Assembly: GCF_900103475.1 (NCBI RefSeq)
Contig: NZ_FNHG01000020.1
Span: 5,001-61,461, forward strand
Source of the DNA: Maricaulis salignorans
Lineage (GTDB): Bacteria > Pseudomonadota > Alphaproteobacteria > Caulobacterales > Maricaulaceae
Direction: 5' to 3'
DNA: 56,461 nucleotides
This document shows positions 26,977 to 34,426 of this stretch, piece by piece (position 1 is the stretch's first letter; each line of letters begins with the position of its first letter). Both the position numbers and the translations under genes were made by a program. Below the pieces are notes generated by a model, which searched no databases, had not been told where the DNA came from, and was given only the letters and a program-made list of their open reading frames with translations.

Positions 26977-27256
26977 GCTCACGATCAGGGCCGAGGCCGA
27001 TGTCGAGGCGATATACGAGTATTCGATCCTGAATTTCGGGCTGGAGCGGGCGAGCACGTATTTCGACTCGCTATTTGATCGCTTCGCCCTGCTGGCTAGA
27101 TATCCAGGCCTCGGCCATGATTACGGGGACATCACGCCCGGCCTGCGCCGGTTCGAGCAGGCCAGGCATTCGATTTATTACAGCCGGCTGGATGATGGCG
27201 ATGTGCAGATCCTGCGCATACTCGGCCAATGGCAAGACCCGTTGAGGCACCTCTGA
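26963..27256 (+). CDS. parE: Type II toxin, ParE/RelE superfamily
   Basis: 97 aa. It has the ParE pattern: YRLTIRAEADVEAIYEYS, then ERASTYFDSLFDRFALLARYPGLG, DITPGLRRF, HSIYYSRLDDGDVQILRILG and a C-terminal basic H. ParE toxins poison DNA gyrase; some family members cleave mRNA, so the target is an inference. The reading frame is intact. Confidence 0.93.
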   Translation: MAGYRLTIRAEADVEAIYEYSILNFGLERASTYFDSLFDRFALLARYPGLGHDYGDITPGLRRFEQARHSIYYSRLDDGDVQILRILGQWQDPLRHL

Positions 27257-27265
27257 ACGCCCAGC

Positions 27266-27937
27266 CTAATTCCCGACAATCCCGTACTCACCGCCGCGTT
27301 CGAGCGCGCGCTGATAGGCGGGGCGGGCGTGGATGCGATCGACGAAGCCTTGTAGCCTGACCATGCGCTTGTCGAGCCCGCCGCGCGCGGCGGAGGCTTC
27401 GAGCGGGAAGCTCATCGCGATATCGGCGCCGCTGAAGGCATCGCCGGCGAACCAGTCATGCGCGGTCAGCTCGGCTTCGATATAGGTGAAGAGCTTGACC
27501 AGTTCCGGGGCGATGAAATTGTCGTCGACGCGCTTGGCGATTTGTTTGGCGATTGGTTTGACGAAGAAGGGCGCCGGGGCCGACTTGATCTGGTTCATCA
27601 GCAATTTCATCAGCAGGGGCGGCATCAGCGAACCCTCGGAGAAATGCAGCCAGTAGACATAGCGCCGATAGGCCTCGGTGCCGGCGTCGGGCTTCAGGGC
27701 CGGGCCGTAGGTGTCGACCAGGTATTCGATGATCGCGCCGGACTCGGCGACGGTGATATCGCCATCGGTGATGACCGGCGATTTGCCGAGCGGATGAACC
27801 GCCTTGAGATCGGCCGGCGCGCGCATGGTGGTCGCATCGCGCATATATTTCTTGATCTCGTATTCGAGGCCGAGTTCCTCGAGCAGCCAGAGAATGCGCT
27901 GCGAGCGCGAATTATTGAGGTGGTGGACGGTGATCAT
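27266..27937 (-). CDS. Glutathione S-transferase family protein
   Basis: 223 aa from the ATG at 27937 (MITVHHLNNSRSQR). The N-terminal thioredoxin-fold half holds NSRSQRILWLLEELGLEYE and the glutathione site PVITDGDITVAESGAIIEYL; the helical half contains GDAFSGADIAMSFPLE, the conserved N-capping box. Ser at position 10 or 12 may be the activating residue. It stands alone, convergent with parE with 9 bases between stop codons. Confidence 0.92.
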   Translation of the reverse strand: MITVHHLNNSRSQRILWLLEELGLEYEIKKYMRDATTMRAPADLKAVHPLGKSPVITDGDITVAESGAIIEYLVDTYGPALKPDAGTEAYRRYVYWLHFSEGSLMPPLLMKLLMNQIKSAPAPFFVKPIAKQIAKRVDDNFIAPELVKLFTYIEAELTAHDWFAGDAFSGADIAMSFPLEASAARGGLDKRMVRLQGFVDRIHARPAYQRALERGGEYGIVGN

Positions 27938-28008
27938 CGGGCAGCCCCTGGCGTTTAACAAAACCAGTCAGAGGAAATACGCCAGCTGGTCGCAAACGCA
28001 ACAGCGCG

Positions 28009-28335
28009 CTAGTCGAATTGGCCCGCATGCGCCTCATTCAGTGGCGCATGCCAGCCTGGCAGCTCCATCGCCGTGTCGAGGCCGCATTTGTGCAGGCGCC
28101 GGCACAGATCGCGGGCCAGCGAGGGATCGCCATTGGCCAGATCGACCAGGGTGAACTCGGTCAATCGCGCGACATGGCCGACATGGGTATGCCCATGATC
28201 GGCGAGGGTGAAGGCCAGCTCCACCAGCTGCGGTGAGCGGACACAAAAGCTCAGAATGTCCTCGTCGAGGACCGGATTGAGCTGTTCGCTCGATGCCATC
28301 CAGTCAGCATCGTGGTGTCGGGCAGGCGCGGCCAT
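28009..28335 (-). CDS. Small protein with RNA polymerase alpha-CTD-like helix-hairpin-helix
   Basis: 108 aa from the ATG at 28335 with TGAGG upstream. The C-terminal half (HVGHVARLTEFTLVDL, then RDLCRRLHKCGLDTAM followed by ELPGWHAP) follows the spacing of the RNA polymerase alpha C-terminal domain, with its two helix-hairpin-helix elements and final GLxxxMxLxxW motif. The N-terminal half is short, charged and holds VRSPQLVELAFTLADHGHTH. It could be a DNA- or sigma-binding regulator. It is not part of rpoA and has no partner nearby. Confidence 0.55.
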   Translation of the reverse strand: MAAPARHHDADWMASSEQLNPVLDEDILSFCVRSPQLVELAFTLADHGHTHVGHVARLTEFTLVDLANGDPSLARDLCRRLHKCGLDTAMELPGWHAPLNEAHAGQFD

Positions 28336-28483
28336 GGAAACCTCAACCGGTTGCGTGTCGGTGGCGGGGTGCCACAACATACAGTGGGTGGGTTTGGCGC
28401 TGGCGGATATTCATAAGCTATGAGCGACCGCGCTGGCCTGTGGAAAACAGGCGGCTTGTCCGGTGCCGTGGCTTTGAGTGGGG

Positions 28484-29272
28484 TTAAAGTGCGTTCCAGC
28501 TCGCCTGAACGCCGAGCATGGCGAAGACCGTGTCCCAGTATTGCATCAGGTCGCCATGCTGTTCGGCTTCCCAATTGCCGCGCGGAATGAGGCGGATATC
28601 GAGCCGGGCGCCGCGCAGGCTGTCGCCATAGGTTTCGCGAATCGCATCGGCGACGATGGCGGGATCGGGGACGCGGTGCTCCAGACTGCCCAACCGGCGG
28701 CGATAGACCGTGAAGACTTCTGAGTTCTGCAGCATGTCGGAGACGAGCACGATCTGGCGCGACGGCACGGTGCGGTCGAAACCGGGATCCTGACCGAGCC
28801 GGGCCAGCGCTTCGATAATCGGGCTGTTGGGCGCGTCCTTCGGCAGAACGAGATCGGCGAGGGCGCGATCCAGTGGTTCGGCGAACAGAGCGTCATAGCG
28901 CGCCTGCACCCGGTCGGGATTGCGATAGAGCGGATTGACCTGTTCACCGGCGCCCGGATTGCACAGCGAGAAGCTATTGGTATTGCGCAGCTGGCCGCTC
29001 TCATTGAGTTCGTAGAGCGAGAGGCGTTCGCCGACCGCGAGCTGGTCGCGCTGGGACAGAATCAGCGCTCCGATCGCCTCGGCCTGTTCGGGGGAATAGA
29101 GGTCGGTCTTGTCGATCACCACGACCGTGTGCGGCGGCACCGTGCCCGCCAGGCAGAGGGTCTGGCTGTCATAGACGGGTGGTTTGAGTACGAAGGCAGC
29201 ATAGCTGATGGCGCCCAATACGCCTGCTACAATCAGTAGATTGAATATTCCGAGTATATCGCGTCCGGTCAT
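28484..29272 (-). CDS. Membrane-anchored protein with vWA-like domain, function unknown
   Basis: 262 aa. An N-terminal membrane helix (ILGIFNLLIVAGVLGAISYAAFVL) puts the rest in the periplasm. The soluble part has alternating strands and helices: VVVIDKTDLYS resembles a MIDAS DxTxS site at the first strand, and IVLVSDML the fourth, as in von Willebrand A domains. I do not recognise a named family. It lies 62 bases after the next membrane gene on the same strand, probably as an operon, with a hairpin between. Confidence 0.6.
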   Translation of the reverse strand: MTGRDILGIFNLLIVAGVLGAISYAAFVLKPPVYDSQTLCLAGTVPPHTVVVIDKTDLYSPEQAEAIGALILSQRDQLAVGERLSLYELNESGQLRNTNSFSLCNPGAGEQVNPLYRNPDRVQARYDALFAEPLDRALADLVLPKDAPNSPIIEALARLGQDPGFDRTVPSRQIVLVSDMLQNSEVFTVYRRRLGSLEHRVPDPAIVADAIRETYGDSLRGARLDIRLIPRGNWEAEQHGDLMQYWDTVFAMLGVQASWNAL

Positions 29273-29280
29273 AAGGGCCC

Positions 29281-29304
29281 CCCGCCACTAATGAGTGTGG
29301 CGGG
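29281..29304 (-). terminator. Hairpin between two membrane-protein genes
   Basis: CCCGCCAC (29281-29288) pairs with GTGGCGGG (29297-29304). It lacks a T-run and could reduce rather than stop transcription into the vWA-like gene. Confidence 0.5.
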
Positions 29305-29334
29305 CCCGCTTGGGGGCCCGCCTCCGCTAGCAGC

Positions 29335-30249
29335 TTATCGGTGGTTGCTCGGTCCCGCCAGATCGCGGCAGATCTCGTCATGCAATTCCTTGGCTTCGAC
29401 GAGTTGTTCGAGTTCGTGCTGGCTCAGTTTCTTGGCGTCTTTCCAGCCGGCCTCCAGGGCCTTTTCCAGATCGCCGGCGGCGGTTTCCAGGCGGCGGGTG
29501 ACCCCACCATAGCCGGGGATCGCGTCGTCGAATGTGCGGCCCTTGAAGGCGGCAATCACGGCGAAGGTCGTGCCCAGAACCAGCAGAAGCAGGGCTTCCA
29601 GGGTCTGGATGCCGAATGGGTCCGACAGCGCCGCGGTGACGGGTGTCAGCACGAGACCGGTCACATCACCGGCGCCGACAGCCAGCGTTGCAGCGTTGAA
29701 TTCGAGCAGGTCACGGAAATGGGCTGCGCTCAGATTGAGCGCCAGCAGGGTGACGACGCCAATCCCGACACCGACAGCGGCGAGGCCGCTATGGACGCGC
29801 TTGTGCGGGTTCGACATGTGCCGAAGTCCGAGAAAGCCGACCAGGAAGAAGGCGGCGATCACATTGGTGAAGGAGACGGTGATGGCTTGCAGCCAGCCGC
29901 CCAACAGGCCCAGATCGGAACCGGTTGAGAAGAAATAGGCGTTCGCCAGGCCTTCGAACAGCACCAGCGAGGCGAGCACAGAAAAGTGCAGGATATGGGA
30001 TTTGGGATAGATCGCGGCACGGTCGATCGGCTTGATATCGGTCTCTGCCGAGAGGCTCGCGTCATCGATGGCGCCGCCCCAGGTGCGGCGAAATTTCAGC
30101 AGGTCTTCGTGGCGCGCTGATGCCAGCGAGATGGTGCGGCCCAGCGCGATCATTTCAGATGGTGAGCGCACATCGCGGAATTCTGCGAGATCGGGCGGCA
30201 GATCGGTCATTCTCCCAAAGCCGGGATCTGTACGGTTATCTAAGGGCAT
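29335..30249 (-). CDS. Multi-pass membrane protein of unknown function
   Basis: 304 aa from the ATG at 30249, which has a strong GGGGGAGG ribosome site. A cytosolic N-terminal 80 residues precede about four membrane helices (ILHFSVLASLVLFEGLANAY; a helix near 125; LAAVGVGIGVVTLLALNL; LEALLLLVLGTTFAVIAAF). The C-terminal 60 residues are charged helices (AAGDLEKALEAGWKDAKKLS), a likely coiled coil. No family is recognised. Together with the vWA-like gene downstream it may form one membrane module. Confidence 0.6.
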   Translation of the reverse strand: MPLDNRTDPGFGRMTDLPPDLAEFRDVRSPSEMIALGRTISLASARHEDLLKFRRTWGGAIDDASLSAETDIKPIDRAAIYPKSHILHFSVLASLVLFEGLANAYFFSTGSDLGLLGGWLQAITVSFTNVIAAFFLVGFLGLRHMSNPHKRVHSGLAAVGVGIGVVTLLALNLSAAHFRDLLEFNAATLAVGAGDVTGLVLTPVTAALSDPFGIQTLEALLLLVLGTTFAVIAAFKGRTFDDAIPGYGGVTRRLETAAGDLEKALEAGWKDAKKLSQHELEQLVEAKELHDEICRDLAGPSNHR

Positions 30250-30554
30250 GGCCTCCCCCTTCATTTTGCGCGCCGGTTTGACACTGACCCTATGGTTAAT
30301 TGTGAATTGTGGCAGCCAATGGGGCATAAACCGGCGATTTGTGGATCAATTGAGGCGAGGCCGGTTTCGCGGCCTCTTGCCGTATTCGGGCGTACACGGC
30401 AGGCTCATGCCGGATCTATGGGGCGAAACACTCTGGCCGCCGGGCCTGTATCGCGCCGTGATCGCTTGATGACCCACGCAATGGCCGCCCACGCCGCCGA
30501 ACAAGCTCCGGCCTTCCAGAACGGCCAGCCTTCCGACAGGGGATGAGATTTTCG
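30250..30554. other. Intergenic region between two divergent genes
   Basis: No gene is supported. TTGACA at 30278-30283 (+) has no good -10. A GAGGCC/GGCCTC hairpin lies at 30357-30376. Promoters for both flanking genes should be here. Confidence 0.5.
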
Positions 30555-31184
30555 ATGAAGTTCTATGATTACAAGGCGGCACCAAGCCCGCGCCGCGCCC
30601 GGATGTTTATCGCTGAAAAAGGTCTCGATATCGAGACCATCCAGGTCGATCTGGGCGCCAAGGCCCAGTTCGATCCGGCCTATCGTGCGGTCAATCCGCG
30701 CTGCACGGTGCCGGCGCTGGCGCTCGATGATGGTGTTGTGCTGTGTGATAATGCCTCGATCGCCCGCTATCTCGAGGAAATTTGTCCCGAACCGCCGCTG
30801 CTGGGCCGAGACCCGGTGGAGAAGGCGCTGGTCGCCGAATGGCTGGGCCGGGTCGAGTGGGAGGGATTCATGGGGGTCGCCGAAGCCCTGCGCAACACGT
30901 CTGACTTCTTCAAGGATTCGGCCATTCCCGGGCCACAGCGCTATGAGCAGATCCCGGCGCTGGCGCAGCGCGGCCGGCAGCGCGCCGAGGCCTTCATTGC
31001 CGTGATGGACCAACGCCTGGCCGAGGCCAATTATCTCGCCGGCGACGCGTTCAGCGCCGCCGATATTGCCGGCTATGCCTTTGTCGACTTCGCGGCCTGG
31101 GTGAAGCTCAAGCCGGGGCCGGAGCTGGAACATCTCGCCAATTGGCGCGAGGCGATTTCCAAACGGCCGTCCGCCTCGGCCTAA
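30555..31184 (+). CDS. Glutathione S-transferase family protein
   Basis: 209 aa. MKFYDYKAAPSPRRARMF opens a thioredoxin-fold domain; PALALDDGVVLCDNASIARYLEE is the glutathione-binding strand-helix. The second domain has GDAFSAADIAGYAFVDF. It is not close to the GST at 27266. Start at 30555 was preferred over 30543 because the mature fold begins there. Its TAA overlaps the stop codon of the convergent nitrilase. Confidence 0.92.
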   Translation: MKFYDYKAAPSPRRARMFIAEKGLDIETIQVDLGAKAQFDPAYRAVNPRCTVPALALDDGVVLCDNASIARYLEEICPEPPLLGRDPVEKALVAEWLGRVEWEGFMGVAEALRNTSDFFKDSAIPGPQRYEQIPALAQRGRQRAEAFIAVMDQRLAEANYLAGDAFSAADIAGYAFVDFAAWVKLKPGPELEHLANWREAISKRPSASA

Positions 31185-32113
31185 TCGCTGTGCGGCGGAT
31201 AGAGGGTGCGGCCCTGCAGTTTGAGCTCGAACAGGTCCGGCCGGGCGTAATGCCCCGCCGGATCGCAGGCGAGCTTGGCCTTGCGCACCTCGGCCAGATC
31301 GCCGTCTGCAATCAATATGGTCTCGCCCTCGGCCGGGCCGGCGATGATCTCGCCGCGCGGGTCGATGATGAAGCTCTGACCGGTGTGCTCGAAGGCGCTG
31401 AGTGATTTGAAGCGTTCGGGCACATGCGCCTCAAGGCGCAGACCGGCGGCGGCAATGACATAGGCGCCGGCTTGGCTGGCGAAGGCGCGCGACAGCAGAA
31501 GTTGACGCGACCAGACGGGATCGTTGGGCGCGGTGACCGGCTCGTGGCCGGGCCAGGCGGCGACGTGGATCTGCGTGCCCTGGCACATCAGGGCATAGCC
31601 GGGCAGGACGATGTTGTGCTCCCAGCAATTGAGCCCGGACAGGCGGCCATAATCGCGTTGATAGACCTGCAGGCCCTTGGCGTCGCCATCGGCCCAGATC
31701 GAACGCTCGTGATGGGTGGGCTTGAGCTTGCGGTGACGGCCAAGAATGGTGCCGTCGCGGCTGATGAAGACTAGGCTGGCATAAATACTGCCGCCGGTGG
31801 CGCCGTCCCGTTCAGCAATTCCGATCACGACATCGATCCCGGCGGCCCTTGCCGCCGCGCACAGCGCATCGGTTTCCGGGCCGGGCAGGGTGATGGCATT
31901 TTCCAGATAGAGCGCCGCGGCCTCCCACCAGAGATCGCTCAGCGGCGCCTCGATGAAAAATGGATAGCCCGGCAGCCAGGTCTCGCCGAAGGCGGCAATC
32001 GTGGCGCCCCGCCGGCCCGCCTCGGCGATCAGGCCGCACGCCTTGTCCAGGGAGGCGGCCTTGTCGAAATAGACCGGAGCTGCCTGGATGGCGGCGAGCC
32101 GGATCGGGCTCAT
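31181..32113 (-). CDS. Nitrilase (carbon-nitrogen hydrolase family)
   Basis: 310 aa. The catalytic triad is visible: E44 in FGETWLPGYPFF, K131 in HRKLKPTHHERS and C163 in GLNCWEHN. The GETWLPGYP and CWEHNIVLPGYAL patterns are those of true nitrilases, which turn nitriles into carboxylic acids and ammonia, more than of amidases. Substrate not predictable. The ATG overlaps the stop of the S9 peptidase gene by 4 bases (ATGA), so the two are coupled in one transcript. Confidence 0.9.
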   Translation of the reverse strand: MSPIRLAAIQAAPVYFDKAASLDKACGLIAEAGRRGATIAAFGETWLPGYPFFIEAPLSDLWWEAAALYLENAITLPGPETDALCAAARAAGIDVVIGIAERDGATGGSIYASLVFISRDGTILGRHRKLKPTHHERSIWADGDAKGLQVYQRDYGRLSGLNCWEHNIVLPGYALMCQGTQIHVAAWPGHEPVTAPNDPVWSRQLLLSRAFASQAGAYVIAAAGLRLEAHVPERFKSLSAFEHTGQSFIIDPRGEIIAGPAEGETILIADGDLAEVRKAKLACDPAGHYARPDLFELKLQGRTLYPPHSD

Positions 32114-34158
32114 GGCTCGACTGCCTCCAGGCCGGGATCATGGGTTTCGAACCAGCGCAGGATTTCCGCGACCTTGGTCAGCAAACGGCTGGGCCGGGAA
32201 TTCGAGATGCCGTGATAGGCGTCGGGGATCACGACCAGTCGGCTGGGAATGCCGCGCAGACGCAGGGCCGAATAATATTGCTCGCTCTCGCCCCGCGGCG
32301 TGCGCGCATCGGCACTGCCCACCATGACCAGGGTCGGGGTGTCGACATTGCCAACCAGCGAGAGCGGCGAACGGCGCCAGTACTCGGCCGGATCTTCCCA
32401 GGGCGCGCTGGCGAACCAGTAGCGGTAGAAGAATTGCGGCAGGTCGGAATAGAGCACGAAGCTCGACCAGTTGATGACGGGCTTGACCACAGCGGCCGCG
32501 GCGAAGCGGTTCGTATTGCCGATAATCCAGGCCGTCAGCACGCCGCCGCCCGACCCGCCGGTCACGAAGAGCCGGTCGGAATCGATGAAGCCGCGATCGA
32601 GCATCATCTCCACCGCCCCGATCAGGTCGTCATAATCATTTCCCGGATAGTCATGATGGATCAGATTGGCGAATTCATAACCGTAACTCGTTGAGCCGCG
32701 CGGGTTGGTATAGATCACCACATAGCCCGCTGCGGCCATCAGCTGGAGTTCCGCCGAGAAGGCCGGGCCGTAGGCCGTGAAGGGGCCGCCATGGATCTCC
32801 AGGATGAGCGGGTATTGCTGCGTCGGATCGAATTCGGGCGGATATAACACCCATCCCTCAATCTCGCGGCCGTCAAACGGCGAGGACCAGTGCACGGTCT
32901 CGGCATCCGAGAGCGAACGATTGTCGAGCAGGTCGGCATTCAGTCGGGTGAGTGCGTGCAGCGCTTCGCCGCGCGTGCCCGTCGCGAGTTCGGCCGGCCG
33001 CCGGGGCGTGCTGATAGTCGCGGCGAACCGCCCCTGCTGCGAGACGGTGAATTCGCCGCCGGTATAGGGGCGGCCGAAATCCGGACCACCCAGGCCGCGG
33101 GCGAGCGTTTCGATACTGCCGTCCAGACCGATCAGCGCGATCAGGGTCTCGCCATGGTCCTCGTACTGGACATAGATCGCCTCGCCATCGCTGCTCCATT
33201 GTGGATTGCTGACGGACCGGTCGAGCGTTTCCGACAGGGCGCGCGGATCGCTGCCATCGGCATGGGCGACATAGAGGCGGATATTGTCATAGCCCATCCG
33301 GTGGTCGTCATAGCCGAGATAGGCGAGCAGGCTCCCGTCGGGTGAGGGACGAGGCGCCATGTCGGGGCCGACCCGGCTGGTCAGGGGTTGCGGCGTTGAG
33401 TCGACCAGCCCGACCCGGAATATCTCGCTATCCGGCGCCAGGGTTTCGCGATCGGGACGCCGGTCGGCGGCAAACAGGATGGACTGGCCGTCGGCGGCCC
33501 AGGCCAGATCGCCGCTGGCGCCGAGCGTGTCGGACGTCACGGCGCGCGGCTCGCCGCTCGCGATGTCGACCACGAATAATTGCTGCCGGCCGATCGGCAG
33601 GGCGCCGATCCCGTCGAAGCGGAAGGCCAGCCGGTTCTCGATCTGGGCACCCGCCGCCCAGGTCATATCGTCCTCGCGTTCGGGCAAATCCGCTGCCGCC
33701 ATACCGGCCTCACCGACAAAGCCCGCATAGGCCAGGCGATCGCCATCAGGCGACCAGCCAAGGCCGGCCGCGCCGCCCCGAACCTGCGCGACTTCGCGGT
33801 CCACTCCGCTGGCCAGCGTCAGGACGCGAATGCTGACATGGTCGGCGCCGGGTTGAATATAGGCCAGTTTCTGGCTGTCCGGAGACCAGCGCGGCGTATG
33901 GCTCGAGCCGGACGCGGCGGGCAGGGCGCGATGATCGCTACCGTCCGGATTGATCAACCAGATCGCCGACAGGCTCTGGTCGGTCGCGATGTCATTGGAG
34001 CGGCGGACATAGGCGATGTATTGCCCGTCCGGAGATATCTGAGGGTCAGACGCGGCCTCAAGGGCGAAGATGTCGCGTGGCTGCAGCGGCTGTATTGGCT
34101 GCGCCAGTGCGCTTCCGGTTGCCGCGCATACCAGGGCGGCCAGCAGGGTCTTGAACAC
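32110..34158 (-). CDS. S9 family serine peptidase (prolyl oligopeptidase type), exported
   Basis: 682 aa from a GTG at 34158 that has GAGGAG 7 bases upstream; the protein starts MFKTLLAALVCAATG, a signal peptide. A WD/PD40 beta-propeller occupies about 30-410 (repeats such as SPDGQYIAYV, SPDSQKLAYI, SPDGDRLAYA). The alpha/beta hydrolase follows, with Ser in TGGSGGG about 537, Asp in GSADARTP about 617 and His in DAYHGIS about 648. It should release dipeptides or acyl-amino acids in the periplasm. It is divergent from the TonB receptor, 268 bases apart. Confidence 0.93.
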   Translation of the reverse strand: MFKTLLAALVCAATGSALAQPIQPLQPRDIFALEAASDPQISPDGQYIAYVRRSNDIATDQSLSAIWLINPDGSDHRALPAASGSSHTPRWSPDSQKLAYIQPGADHVSIRVLTLASGVDREVAQVRGGAAGLGWSPDGDRLAYAGFVGEAGMAAADLPEREDDMTWAAGAQIENRLAFRFDGIGALPIGRQQLFVVDIASGEPRAVTSDTLGASGDLAWAADGQSILFAADRRPDRETLAPDSEIFRVGLVDSTPQPLTSRVGPDMAPRPSPDGSLLAYLGYDDHRMGYDNIRLYVAHADGSDPRALSETLDRSVSNPQWSSDGEAIYVQYEDHGETLIALIGLDGSIETLARGLGGPDFGRPYTGGEFTVSQQGRFAATISTPRRPAELATGTRGEALHALTRLNADLLDNRSLSDAETVHWSSPFDGREIEGWVLYPPEFDPTQQYPLILEIHGGPFTAYGPAFSAELQLMAAAGYVVIYTNPRGSTSYGYEFANLIHHDYPGNDYDDLIGAVEMMLDRGFIDSDRLFVTGGSGGGVLTAWIIGNTNRFAAAAVVKPVINWSSFVLYSDLPQFFYRYWFASAPWEDPAEYWRRSPLSLVGNVDTPTLVMVGSADARTPRGESEQYYSALRLRGIPSRLVVIPDAYHGISNSRPSRLLTKVAEILRWFETHDPGLEAVEP

Positions 34159-34426
34159 AATCACTCTCCTCAGATGTTGGTCGTATCTGAGCCGGTTTTC
34201 CCCGGTAGGCCAAGCCGCAATGTCGCGGGCGGCAATGTGACTGCCCTGCAACAGTGCACGGGAATTTCGATTTTACGGTACGATATCGGTGGATGCGGCG
34301 TTTTGACGTTGAGATTTCGCTTCACCTCGTCGTCAAACTCCCGCAATGTACACGGAGAACGCGCAAAGCGTTTTATGTAATCAGCTGAGCGGAAAATCGC
34401 CAGCGCTCGGGAGGGAGTTAAAGACT

